Shown piece after piece: positions 38,007 through 45,493 of a stretch of 45,493 nt of DNA. Positions within the stretch are counted from its first letter, which is position 1; each line of letters opens with the position of its first letter. A program made the position numbers and the translations under genes. The notes below the pieces were generated by a model. That model was given only the letters and a program-made list of their open reading frames with translations, did not search any database and was not told the DNA's origin. This stretch comes from an uncultured Pelagibacteraceae bacterium (GTDB lineage: Bacteria > Pseudomonadota > Alphaproteobacteria > Pelagibacterales > Pelagibacteraceae), in the NCBI GenBank assembly GCA_902552705.1, contig CACDHZ010000005.1, positions 1-45,493 of the forward strand. Reading direction: 5' to 3'.

Positions 38007-38282
38007 ATGCCAGATAATCAATTTAAAACTCGCTTAGAGATTGCAAAATCTAAACTCTTGAGAAAAAATCAAAATAAAGACAAAAATAGACCCTCTTCAA
38101 TTGGAATTGCATTTAAAATGAGCACAGAATTGGTATCAGCTGTTGTAGTTGGGACAATTATTGGGTTTATTTTAGATAAGACCTTTGGTACTAAACCATG
38201 GTTAATATTAATATTTTTTTTTGTAGGGGTAATTGCTGGTATATCTAATGTAATTAAATCTGCAAAAAACATGCAAAAATAG
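38007..38282 (+). CDS. atpI: AtpZ/AtpI family protein
   Basis: A 91-residue membrane protein with two hydrophobic helices (about 38-60 and 65-83) after a basic N-terminal tail. The signature stretch GTIIGFILDKTFGTKPWLIL is typical of the AtpZ/AtpI family, which aids ATP synthase c-ring assembly and may transport Mg2+ or Ca2+. It begins the F0 operon atpI-atpB-atpE-atpF'-atpF, as in other alphaproteobacteria, where the F1 genes lie elsewhere. Confidence 0.88.
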   Translation: MPDNQFKTRLEIAKSKLLRKNQNKDKNRPSSIGIAFKMSTELVSAVVVGTIIGFILDKTFGTKPWLILIFFFVGVIAGISNVIKSAKNMQK

Positions 38283-38292
38283 ATAAAAATTT

Positions 38293-39027
38293 ATGGCAGC
38301 AAATCCAATGACTCAATTCGAGGTTTATAGAATTGGTCCAGAAATTAAAATAGGTGCTTTTGACATTTCTTTTACAAATGCAAGTTTATTTATGGTTATT
38401 AGTTCGGTTGCAATTTTAATTATATTTAATCTAGGCTCTAAAAAAAATTTAATGTTACCAAATAAGATTCAGCTCTTAGCCGAATTAAGTTATACTTTTG
38501 TCTCAAAAATGATTAGTGATACCGCAGGTTCCAAAGCAAAACCTTACTTTGCTTTCATATTTTCATTATTTATGTTTGTTCTTTTTTGCAATATGTTTGG
38601 AATGATACCATACACTTTTACAGTCACCAGCCATATTATAGTAACATTTGTTTTAGCAGCATTTATTTTTATTGGAGTTACAATTGTTGGGTTTATCAAG
38701 CATGGATTTGGTTATTTAAAATTATTTGTACCAAGTGGAGTACCTATTGTGCTACTTCCACTAATAGTAGTTATTGAAATTATCTCATATCTAAGTAGAC
38801 CAGTAAGTTTATCTGTTAGACTTTTTGCTAATATGATGGCAGGTCATACTATGATGAAAGTTTTCGGAGGCTTTGTAATAAGCCTTGGAATAGTCGGTGG
38901 ATGGCTTCCACTGAGTTTTTCGGTTGCATTAACTGGTTTGGAAATCTTGGTTGCTTTTCTTCAAGCATATGTTTTTGCAATTTTAACCTGCATCTATTTA
39001 AATGATGCATTAAATTTACACCATTAA
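38293..39027 (+). CDS. atpB: ATP synthase F0 subunit a
   Basis: Membrane stator subunit that forms the proton half-channels against the c-ring. The 244 residues have five or six hydrophobic helices. The essential arginine is in SRPVSLSVRLFANMMAGH (near 180), and the C-terminal helix GLEILVAFLQAYVFAIL carries the conserved Glu and Gln residues. It starts 10 bases after atpI, and atpE follows after an 18-base gap that holds a strong ribosome-binding site. Confidence 0.97.
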   Translation: MAANPMTQFEVYRIGPEIKIGAFDISFTNASLFMVISSVAILIIFNLGSKKNLMLPNKIQLLAELSYTFVSKMISDTAGSKAKPYFAFIFSLFMFVLFCNMFGMIPYTFTVTSHIIVTFVLAAFIFIGVTIVGFIKHGFGYLKLFVPSGVPIVLLPLIVVIEIISYLSRPVSLSVRLFANMMAGHTMMKVFGGFVISLGIVGGWLPLSFSVALTGLEILVAFLQAYVFAILTCIYLNDALNLHH

Positions 39028-39034
39028 CTAACAT

Positions 39035-39040
39035 AGGAGG
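39035..39040 (+). promoter_or_regulatory. Consensus Shine-Dalgarno of atpE
   Basis: AGGAGG, five bases before the atpE ATG at 39046. Most starts in this window have no clear Shine-Dalgarno sequence or overlap the previous gene, so a full consensus here suggests boosted translation of the c subunit, which is needed in many copies per complex. Confidence 0.85.
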
Positions 39041-39045
39041 ATATA

Positions 39046-39273
39046 ATGGAATTAGAAGCAGCAAAAATGATAGGAGCAGGTTTAGCAGCTATTGCTCTTG
39101 CAGGTGCCGGTGTCGGTATTGGAATAATCTTTGGAAATTATTTGTCAGGAGCGATGAGAAATCCGTCTGCTGCTCAAAAGCAATTTCCTAATTTGCTTTT
39201 AGGCTTTGCACTTGCTGAGGCTACTGGATTATTTGGATTGGTGGTTGCATTAATCATTCTTTTTGCATTTTAA
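39046..39273 (+). CDS. atpE: ATP synthase F0 subunit c
   Basis: Two-helix proteolipid forming the rotating c-ring. The 75 residues have a glycine/alanine-rich first helix (AGLAAIALAGAGVGIGIIFG), polar loop RNPSAAQKQFP, and second helix with the ion-binding Glu58 in FALAEATGLFGL. The sodium-binding signature (extra Gln plus Glu-Ser/Thr) is not evident, so the ring is probably proton-driven. Preceded by a consensus AGGAGG. Confidence 0.98.
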   Translation: MELEAAKMIGAGLAAIALAGAGVGIGIIFGNYLSGAMRNPSAAQKQFPNLLLGFALAEATGLFGLVVALIILFAF

Positions 39274-39278
39274 ATTAA

Positions 39279-39869
39279 ATGATTAGAAAAATATTTTTTC
39301 AGTCAATATTTTTTAATTTCTTTTTTTTAAAAGAAATTTTTGCGGCTGAAAGTGGTGGTATGCCTCAATTAAATCCTGAGTTTTGGATTTCACAAATATT
39401 CTGGCTTACACTTAGTTTTGGTATTTTGTATATAGTCTTATCGAAACTTATACTTCCAAAAATAAGTGCAAATTTAGAATCAAGAAAATCTTTAATACAA
39501 GAAAACATTGAGGCAGCAGAACTACAAAGAAAAGATAGTGAAACTAAATTAAAAGATTATGAAAATATAGTTTCAAAAAGTAAAATTGAAGCAAGTAACA
39601 TTTTAAACGAAGCTAGAAAAAAAGCACTTAAAGATATTAGTTCTAAGAAAGAAATTTTAGATAAGCAAATAGATGATGAAATAAAAAAAGCGGAGCAAGA
39701 AATTGATACGCTTAAAAAAAGTGCTCCTGCAAAAATAAATAAAATAGCTATTGAAACATCTTCAGAACTAATTAAAAAAATAATTGGTACTGAAATTAAT
39801 AACAGTAGCCTATCAGCTATTGTAGATGATTTATCAAAAAGAAATGGAGACAAATACTATGACAATTGA
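39279..39869 (+). CDS. ATP synthase F0 subunit b'
   Basis: One of two b-type peripheral-stalk subunits, as is usual in alphaproteobacteria and cyanobacteria. The 196 residues begin with a hydrophobic N-terminus ending FAAESGG, then a membrane helix (about 33-58, WISQIFWLTLSFGILYIVL). A long charged coiled coil follows (LESRKSLIQENIEAAELQRK onward). The b' assignment rests on order (before atpF) and the extended N-terminal segment. It starts 5 bases after atpE and overlaps atpF by 11 bases. Confidence 0.92.
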   Translation: MIRKIFFQSIFFNFFFLKEIFAAESGGMPQLNPEFWISQIFWLTLSFGILYIVLSKLILPKISANLESRKSLIQENIEAAELQRKDSETKLKDYENIVSKSKIEASNILNEARKKALKDISSKKEILDKQIDDEIKKAEQEIDTLKKSAPAKINKIAIETSSELIKKIIGTEINNSSLSAIVDDLSKRNGDKYYDN

Positions 39870-40356
39870 TGCAACTTTCTGGGTAGCTGTTTCTTTTATT
39901 ATATTTTTTGTAGGATTAATATACTTAAAGGTTCCTCAAAAAATTAATGAGATTCTTAACAAATTAATTTTAGATATAAAAAATGAAATAGACGAAAGTG
40001 AAAAATTAAGAACTGAAGCTAAAATATTATTAGATAATGCTCAAAACAAGTTAGACACAGCTCAATCAGTAAGTAGTGAAATACTAGAACAGACTAAAAA
40101 GGATGCTGATAGACTTATAATAGATTTAAATGATAAATTTCATAAATCATCTGAAATTAAAAAAAATCTTGCTGAAAATAAAATAAATCAAATGAAAGAA
40201 ACGGCTATTAAGGAAATAAAAGATGCTTCTATAGAAATAGCTGTAGACTCTGTAAAAAAAATTATTACTACATCTCTAGATAAATCTAAACTTGATGCCA
40301 TGTTTCAAAAAAATTTAGATGAAACGAAAGAAGAGTTAAAGAAGATTAACTCATAA
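39859..40356 (+). CDS. atpF: ATP synthase F0 subunit b
   Basis: Second peripheral-stalk subunit. From the ATG at 39859 it has 165 residues, beginning MTIDATFWVAVSFIIFFVGLIYL (membrane helix about 6-23). A long amphipathic coiled coil follows (KSSEIKKNLAENKINQMKE and IAVDSVKKIITTSLD). Earlier in-frame ATGs at 39826 and 39844 lie further inside b'; 39859 was chosen because GGAG lies 9 bases upstream and the length fits. It closes the F0 gene set. crtI starts 39 bases downstream with no convincing terminator between. Confidence 0.93.
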   Translation: MTIDATFWVAVSFIIFFVGLIYLKVPQKINEILNKLILDIKNEIDESEKLRTEAKILLDNAQNKLDTAQSVSSEILEQTKKDADRLIIDLNDKFHKSSEIKKNLAENKINQMKETAIKEIKDASIEIAVDSVKKIITTSLDKSKLDAMFQKNLDETKEELKKINS

Positions 40357-40395
40357 TACTCTTACAATTTTTATAAAAAACTATAAATTATTAAA

Positions 40396-41856
40396 ATGAA
40401 TTCTATTATCATTGGATCAGGTTTTGGAGGTATAGCTGCAGCCCTTCGTCTTAAAGCGAAAGGTCATAAAGTTACATTAGTTGAAAAACATCCTGATCTT
40501 GGTGGAAGAGCTAGAGTATTTAAAAAAAATGGATTTATTTATGATGGTGGCCCAACTGTAATTACTGCTCCATATTTGATCAATGAATTATTTGAATTAT
40601 TTCAAAAAAATCCAAAAGATTATATAGAGCTTTCTCCACTCAAGATTTGGTACCAATTTATCTTTGAGGATAAAACTAGATTTAATTATTCTGGAGACGA
40701 AACAGAGATGAAAAAACAAATTGAAAAAATTAATAAAGAAGATGTTTTAGGCTATGAAAAATTAGTAAATTTTACAAAAAAGATTTTTGATAAAGGTTTT
40801 ACAGAACTTGCTGATGTTCCATTTGATAAACCGTTGGTCATGATGCAGCAGCTACCTGCATTATTAAAACTTAAAAGTTATAAATCAGTTTATTCCTTAG
40901 TTTCATCTTATATTAAAAATGAAAAACTTAGAAGAATGTTAAGTATGCATCCTCTTTTAGTTGGTGGAAATCCTTTCACAACAACTTCTATTTATGGATT
41001 GATTTTATATTTAGAAAAAAAATGGGGCATTCATTATTCAATGGGTGGAACAGGAAATATAATAAAGGGTTTTGAGAAACTAATGAATGAGGTTGGTGTA
41101 AAGATTATCAAAGGTCACGAAGTAAAGAAAATTCTTTCTAATGGGAATAAAGTAACTGGTATTCAATTAGACGATCAAACAAATATTGAATCTAATAATG
41201 TTATTTGCAATGCAGATCCACCTGCTGTTTATGAAAAAATGTTAAATAGAAATAAAAAAAATTCACTAATGTTTAAGTGGAAAAAAAGTAGAATGGAATA
41301 TTCTATGGGATTATTTGTTTACTATTTTGGAACTAAAAAAACTTATGATGATGTAGAACATCATACAATTAAATTTGGTAACAAATATAAAGAACATCTT
41401 GATGATATATTTGAAAATAAAAAATTAAATAATGATATCAGTTATTATCTCCACAGACCGTCAGCAACTGATAAATCTATGGCTCCGCCAGGACAAGATT
41501 GTTTTTATGTCTTGGTTCCGGTCCCAAATAATCAATCAAAAATTGATTGGTCTATTGAAGGTGAAAAAATGAAAAATTTGGTAATAGATAAAATGGAAAA
41601 AGATTTGATGCCAAATCTGAGAAAAAACATTCTAGAAGATTTTTATTTAACGCCAGATTATTTTGAAAAAGATTTAAATACCAAATATGGTTCTGGTTTT
41701 TCAATCCAACCGAAATTTTCACAATCAGCTTATTTTAGATTTCATAACAAATCAGAGATATTTGAAGGACTCTATTTTGTTGGAGCAGGTACCCATCCAG
41801 GTGCCGGCGTGCCAGGAGTGCTTTCATCAGCAAAAGTATTAGATAAGATTTTATAA
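40396..41856 (+). CDS. crtI: Phytoene desaturase
   Basis: FAD-dependent CrtI-type desaturase that turns phytoene into lycopene. The 486 residues start with the dinucleotide-binding SIIIGSGFGGIAAALRLKAKG. GGRARVFKKNGFIYDGGPTVI follows, then MGGTGNIIKG, and the C-terminal CrtI signature YFVGAGTHPGAGVPGVLSSAK. It heads crtI-crtB-crtY-blh-ispH, all tightly packed, and overlaps crtB by one base (TAATG). The position just after the F0 genes suggests read-through is possible. Confidence 0.96.
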   Translation: MNSIIIGSGFGGIAAALRLKAKGHKVTLVEKHPDLGGRARVFKKNGFIYDGGPTVITAPYLINELFELFQKNPKDYIELSPLKIWYQFIFEDKTRFNYSGDETEMKKQIEKINKEDVLGYEKLVNFTKKIFDKGFTELADVPFDKPLVMMQQLPALLKLKSYKSVYSLVSSYIKNEKLRRMLSMHPLLVGGNPFTTTSIYGLILYLEKKWGIHYSMGGTGNIIKGFEKLMNEVGVKIIKGHEVKKILSNGNKVTGIQLDDQTNIESNNVICNADPPAVYEKMLNRNKKNSLMFKWKKSRMEYSMGLFVYYFGTKKTYDDVEHHTIKFGNKYKEHLDDIFENKKLNNDISYYLHRPSATDKSMAPPGQDCFYVLVPVPNNQSKIDWSIEGEKMKNLVIDKMEKDLMPNLRKNILEDFYLTPDYFEKDLNTKYGSGFSIQPKFSQSAYFRFHNKSEIFEGLYFVGAGTHPGAGVPGVLSSAKVLDKIL

Positions 41857-42707
41857 TGTCTGATAAAAATTACATATCTATTTATGCTAAGTCCTTCAGT
41901 TGGGCTGGTTTTTTTTTACCTAAAGAAACTTTTAAAAAATGTTCAGCTTTGTATGATTTTTGTAGAATTATAGACAACATTGCAGATGATAATGAAAAAA
42001 TAGAAAATAAAGAAAAAAAATTTAGTCAGTTTGAAAATGATTTTAATCAAAAAAACTTTGATAGTCCTATTATCAAAAAAATGTGGGATCTTATTATAGA
42101 ATTCAATATATCTTTGAAAATTGTTCAAGACTTATTTATTGGAATTAAATCAGATATTAAAAATGAAGTGAAATTAAATTCAAAAAAAGATCTATTAATT
42201 TACTCATACAGAGTGGCTGGTACTGTTGGATTAATGATGGCAAAAATTTTAAAAGTTAATAAAAAAAGTTCACTTAAATCAGCAATTGATCTTGGTATTG
42301 CAATGCAGCTTACTAATATATCCAGAGATGTTATTGAAGACTCAAAAAATAATCGTTTCTATATAGATAAGAGTTTTGAAGAAATTTCATCGACCATCAA
42401 TCTCGCTGACACTTTTTATGAAAATTCATTCTATTCAATCAAAGATATACCGATAAGTTTTAGATTCTCTATTTTGGTTGCTAGAAGGATTTATAGAAAA
42501 ATAGGATATAAAATTCTGAGCAAAAAAAATTTGGAAAATTATCTAAATTCTGGAAAAATTTATGTTTCAAATACAGAAAAAATCTTAGAGACTTTTCTTT
42601 CAATTTTTGACTTAATTAAACTATCATTCATTAATAAAAAAAATGATCAAGTCCAACATGATCATGATTTGATTAATGAAGAAATAAATTTAGATGAAAG
42701 AATTTGA
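41856..42707 (+). CDS. crtB: Phytoene synthase
   Basis: Condenses two geranylgeranyl-diphosphate molecules to phytoene. The 283 residues carry both aspartate-rich Mg-diphosphate motifs of the squalene/phytoene synthase family (CRIIDNIADD near 33-42, and NISRDVIEDSKNNRFYI further on), with YSYRVAGTVGLMM between. It is slightly shorter than many CrtB proteins. It overlaps crtI by 1 base and crtY by 14 bases, so translation of the three is probably coupled. Confidence 0.93.
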   Translation: MSDKNYISIYAKSFSWAGFFLPKETFKKCSALYDFCRIIDNIADDNEKIENKEKKFSQFENDFNQKNFDSPIIKKMWDLIIEFNISLKIVQDLFIGIKSDIKNEVKLNSKKDLLIYSYRVAGTVGLMMAKILKVNKKSSLKSAIDLGIAMQLTNISRDVIEDSKNNRFYIDKSFEEISSTINLADTFYENSFYSIKDIPISFRFSILVARRIYRKIGYKILSKKNLENYLNSGKIYVSNTEKILETFLSIFDLIKLSFINKKNDQVQHDHDLINEEINLDERI

Positions 42708-43761
42708 TTATATCATTATTGGTGGTGGTTGTGCGGGATTATCACTTGCGTATGAACTTGAGATTAATGAAAAATTAAAAGAAAAAACTTTAGCTATTAT
42801 TGAACCAAGGATTGAGTATAAAAAAGATAAAACCTGGTCTTTTTGGAAAGTGGCAGCCCATAACTTTGACGATTGTGTTAAGAAAAGTTGGGAAAATTTT
42901 TCAATTAATATCCCGAAAAAAACTAACCATTTAGAATGTATTAATTATCCATACCAAAGTGTTGATAGTGGGTTGTTCTACGAAAAAATTAATAACAAAT
43001 TAAAAAAAAATAAGAATGTTTCTTTCTTTAAAAAAATAAGTGAAATCAACTCAAAAAATTCTTTTATTTTCAATAGTGTTCCATCAATTAAAAAAGAGCA
43101 TCTTAACCTTTGGCAGCATTTCTCTGGCGTAGAAATTGAAACTCAAAATAACTTTTTTGATGATGAAATTTTTAATCTTATGGATTTTGACTGTGATCAA
43201 AGAGAAAGTGTTCATTTTTTTTATACACTGCCCTACTCAAAAACTAAGGCTTTAGTTGAAACTACCTGGTTATCAAAAATGAATGACGGTTCTCAAAAAG
43301 ATTATGACAATCAAATAAAAGATTATATAGAAAATCATTTAAATCTAAAAAATTATAAAATAACTTATAAAGAAGAAGGTGCAATACCACTCTTCTACCC
43401 CTCATATGAGGTAGAGAAAAATAAAATTAATATTGGGACTGCGGGAGGGATGACTAGATTAAGTACTGGATATACATTCTTAAATATTCAAGAGCACAGT
43501 AAATATATATGTCAAAATATTGAAAATATTTCGAAAGTTAAAAAATTTAATATAAGTAAAAAATATCAATTCCTTGATGATATCTTTCTAAAGGTTCTTA
43601 AAAAACATCCTGAAAAAATGCCCGATATTTTCTTTAAAATGTTTGAGAGTTCACCAAAGACTGTTATAAAATTTTTATCAAACAAAAGTAACTTTTTGGA
43701 GGATTTAAGCATAATTTTTAAAATGCCAAAATGGATTTTTATTAAAGCATTGTTTTATTAG
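42694..43761 (+). CDS. crtY: Lycopene beta-cyclase (CrtY type)
   Basis: Flavoprotein that cyclises lycopene to beta-carotene. The 355 residues have the N-terminal FAD motif DYIIIGGGCAGLSLAYEL, the CrtY-like DKTWSFW segment near residue 48, FFYTLPYSKTKALVETTW in the middle, and GTAGGMTRLSTGYTF near 250. The length is somewhat below the usual 380 or so residues. The neighbours crtB (upstream) and blh (12 bases downstream) put it exactly between lycopene and retinal formation. Confidence 0.93.
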   Translation: MKEFDYIIIGGGCAGLSLAYELEINEKLKEKTLAIIEPRIEYKKDKTWSFWKVAAHNFDDCVKKSWENFSINIPKKTNHLECINYPYQSVDSGLFYEKINNKLKKNKNVSFFKKISEINSKNSFIFNSVPSIKKEHLNLWQHFSGVEIETQNNFFDDEIFNLMDFDCDQRESVHFFYTLPYSKTKALVETTWLSKMNDGSQKDYDNQIKDYIENHLNLKNYKITYKEEGAIPLFYPSYEVEKNKINIGTAGGMTRLSTGYTFLNIQEHSKYICQNIENISKVKKFNISKKYQFLDDIFLKVLKKHPEKMPDIFFKMFESSPKTVIKFLSNKSNFLEDLSIIFKMPKWIFIKALFY

Positions 43762-43773
43762 TTATATTTAGAA

Positions 43774-44709
43774 ATGAATAATCGAATTAAAAAAATAAAT
43801 TTAAATCATTCTCTTATTTTTTTTTTATTTTGTAACATTTTTTCTTTAATAGCTTTTAAGATAAATAATTTTACAATCTCTCCATTAATTTGCTTATTCT
43901 TAATTTTAAGTATTGGTATTTCTCATGGATCTCTTGACAATCAAAAAGGGGAGAAACTTTTTCAAATTTTTAGGATTAATAATTTTTTTATTTTTTATCT
44001 ATTGTATATTTTAATAGCTCTAATAGTAATAATTTTGTGGATAATTATACCATATATTTCTTTAGTTATTTTTTTAATAGTGGCCTCATATCATTTTGGT
44101 AAAGAAGATACTCAATTTTTGATAATTGAAAATTCACATCTTAATCAATTATTATTTTTCTTAAAAGGTTCTTTAATAATTTTTGCACCAATGTTTTTTC
44201 ATTTTGATGAAACAATATCAATATTTAAATTATTACTAATTGAAAACGAAACTTTCTATGAATTTTTAAATTTGATAGAAACCAATAAAATCTGGCTTTA
44301 TGGTATTATTCTTTCAACTTTATCAAGTATTTTATTATTTGCTAAAAATTTTGAATTTAAAAAATTCACAATTTTTTTAGATTATTTTTCAATTCTTATT
44401 ATAAATTATTATTTTTCTCCCTTAATAGCTTTTACAATTTATTTCTGCTTTTTACATTCAATAAGACACAGCATTTCATTAATATCTGAATTAGATAAAA
44501 ATAACCTAGGTAATGGATTAAAAATCTTTATAAAAAAATCTTTACCTCTAACAACTCTTTCTGCTATTTTTTGTTTAATTGGGCTTTATTTGTTAAATAA
44601 TACTTACAATTTAGATAGTTCGATTCTTAAAATTATATTTATAGGTTTGGCGTCTTTAACCTTTCCACATATATTACTAGAATATTTGATTGAAAAATAT
44701 GAAAAATAA
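43774..44709 (+). CDS. blh: Beta-carotene 15,15'-dioxygenase, Brp/Blh family
   Basis: Integral membrane iron enzyme that cleaves beta-carotene to two retinal molecules, the rhodopsin chromophore. The 311 residues form about eight hydrophobic helices. Family histidines appear in ISHGSLDNQKG (near 50), VASYHFGKEDTQF (near 106) and CFLHSIRHSISL (near 230), suited to ligate iron. A retinal-making enzyme implies a rhodopsin gene elsewhere in the genome; none is in this window. The last 11 bases overlap ispH. Confidence 0.93.
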   Translation: MNNRIKKINLNHSLIFFLFCNIFSLIAFKINNFTISPLICLFLILSIGISHGSLDNQKGEKLFQIFRINNFFIFYLLYILIALIVIILWIIIPYISLVIFLIVASYHFGKEDTQFLIIENSHLNQLLFFLKGSLIIFAPMFFHFDETISIFKLLLIENETFYEFLNLIETNKIWLYGIILSTLSSILLFAKNFEFKKFTIFLDYFSILIINYYFSPLIAFTIYFCFLHSIRHSISLISELDKNNLGNGLKIFIKKSLPLTTLSAIFCLIGLYLLNNTYNLDSSILKIIFIGLASLTFPHILLEYLIEKYEK

Positions 44710-45493
44710 AGAATTAAAAATATTATTATCTGCTCCAAGAGGTTTTTGCGCTGGAGTAGAACGAGCAATAGAAATAGTTGAAAAATCAATTCAAAAATAT
44801 GGTGCTCCGGTTTATGTCCGTCATGAAATAGTACATAATAAATATGTAGTTGATGATCTAAAAAATAAGGGAGCTATCTTTGTAGAAGAGTTAGAGGAAA
44901 TAGAAGATAAATCAAGACCGGTTATTTTTTCAGCACATGGCGTTCCTAAAAAAATACCTGAAGATGCAAAAAATTATAACATGACTTATGTTGATGCTAC
45001 TTGTCCCCTAGTATCAAAAGTACATAGAGAAGCTGAAAATCTTCATAAGTCTGGATATCATTTAATTTTAATTGGACACGAGAATCATCCAGAGGTTATT
45101 GGAACAATGGGTCAATTGCCTAAAGGATCTATTGATTTAATTCAAAACGAAGATGACGCAAAAAAATATAAAACTAAAAATAAAAAGATTGCATATGTCA
45201 CACAAACAACTTTATCGATGGATGATACAAAAGATATTATACAAATCTTAAAAGAGAGATTTCAGGATATAAGAGAACCTATAAAAGAAGATATTTGTTA
45301 TGCAACAACAAATAGACAAATGGCCGTTAAAAATATTGCAAAAAAATGTGATTTATTTTTTGTAATTGGTAGTAGAAATTCATCAAATTCTGTCAGATTA
45401 GTTGAAGTTGCTAAAAAATCAGGATGCTCTAATTCACAATTAATTCATTCGCAAAGTAAAATTCCATTCGACTTAATTGAAAATTCAAATACG
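44699..45493 (+). CDS. ispH: 4-hydroxy-3-methylbut-2-enyl diphosphate reductase, 5' part (cut by window end)
   Basis: Final Fe-S enzyme of the non-mevalonate pathway, releasing IPP and DMAPP. 265 residues are visible and the frame is open at the window edge (family length about 315). The three cluster cysteines are present in PRGFCAGVERA (Cys17), VDATCPLVSKVHRE and EDICYATTNRQ, and SRNSSNSVRL supplies the substrate-binding Ser/Asn residues. The ATG at 44699 lies inside the 3' end of blh (11-base overlap). Co-location with crt and blh genes suggests coordinated supply of isoprenoid precursors. Confidence 0.96.
   Translation, partial: MKNKELKILLSAPRGFCAGVERAIEIVEKSIQKYGAPVYVRHEIVHNKYVVDDLKNKGAIFVEELEEIEDKSRPVIFSAHGVPKKIPEDAKNYNMTYVDATCPLVSKVHREAENLHKSGYHLILIGHENHPEVIGTMGQLPKGSIDLIQNEDDAKKYKTKNKKIAYVTQTTLSMDDTKDIIQILKERFQDIREPIKEDICYATTNRQMAVKNIAKKCDLFFVIGSRNSSNSVRLVEVAKKSGCSNSQLIHSQSKIPFDLIENSNT

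Noticed and set aside
38586-38777. Small plus-strand frame within atpB
   Set aside because: It lies wholly inside atpB in another frame and has no domain resemblance. The atpB frame carries the conserved arginine and helices.
40357-40395. Dedicated crtI promoter
   Set aside because: TATAAA-like strings exist, but none has a -35 hexamer at 16-18 bases. In such AT-rich DNA this is expected by chance, so I did not call it.

Overview
The window is a 45.5 kb piece of a very AT-rich, extremely compact alphaproteobacterial chromosome, most likely from the SAR11 clade (Candidatus Pelagibacter / Pelagibacterales). The case rests on low-GC codon use, almost no intergenic DNA (largest gap 87 bases), alphaproteobacterial gene orders (lgt-midA-pgeF; mutY-DUF721-dsbA-smc; separate F0 operon with atpI-B-E-F'-F; ilvE next to marR-ompR-envZ), a CcrM-type GANTC methylase, and a carotenoid-to-retinal cluster (crtI-crtB-crtY-blh) of the kind that serves proteorhodopsin in SAR11. 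I see no insertion sequence, prophage, CRISPR array or rRNA. There is one tRNA gene.

Layout. 1-9 kb: 3' part of carB, a 2-oxoglutarate oxygenase-like gene coupled to an ELM1-like gene, trxB, a class I aminotransferase, uvrB. 8.4-12 kb: pteridine-reductase-like SDR, folB, uvrC, pgsA. 12-15.3 kb: ilvE divergent from a MarR / response regulator / histidine kinase operon. 15.3-21.6 kb: ubiK-like gene, then lgt-midA-pgeF-prs-rplY-pth-ychF. 21.6-24.1 kb: petABC (cytochrome bc1) on the minus strand. 24.2-26 kb: trmL-hemF-greA. 26-29.9 kb (minus): TPR protein, ispE, tRNA-Gln, cca. 29.9-38 kb: a DNA-maintenance block (uracil-DNA glycosylase-like, rnhB, ccrM, a flavin monooxygenase, mutY, DUF721/DciA-like, DsbA-like, smc). 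38-40.4 kb: ATP synthase F0 genes. 40.4-45.5 kb: crtI-crtB-crtY-blh-ispH, with ispH cut by the window end.

Working together. The bc1 complex and F0 genes belong to oxidative phosphorylation. The crt/blh genes make beta-carotene and cleave it to retinal, and ispE and ispH supply isoprenoid precursors, so the window carries both respiratory and light-related parts of proton-gradient energetics. UvrB, UvrC, MutY, a UDG homologue, RNase HII, CcrM and SMC make it rich in genome maintenance.

Most interesting points: (1) an SMC protein with intact ATPase halves but short arms and no recognisable hinge; (2) a UDG family 4-like protein missing three of four Fe-S cysteines and the motif-2 histidine; (3) a ccrM promoter whose spacer and -10 carry CcrM target sites; (4) a flavin monooxygenase whose coupled ATG is out of frame across an A8 tract; (5) a CCA-adding enzyme gene starting 3 bases after a tRNA; (6) all seven convergent gene pairs overlapping or abutting, four sharing a TTAA double stop.
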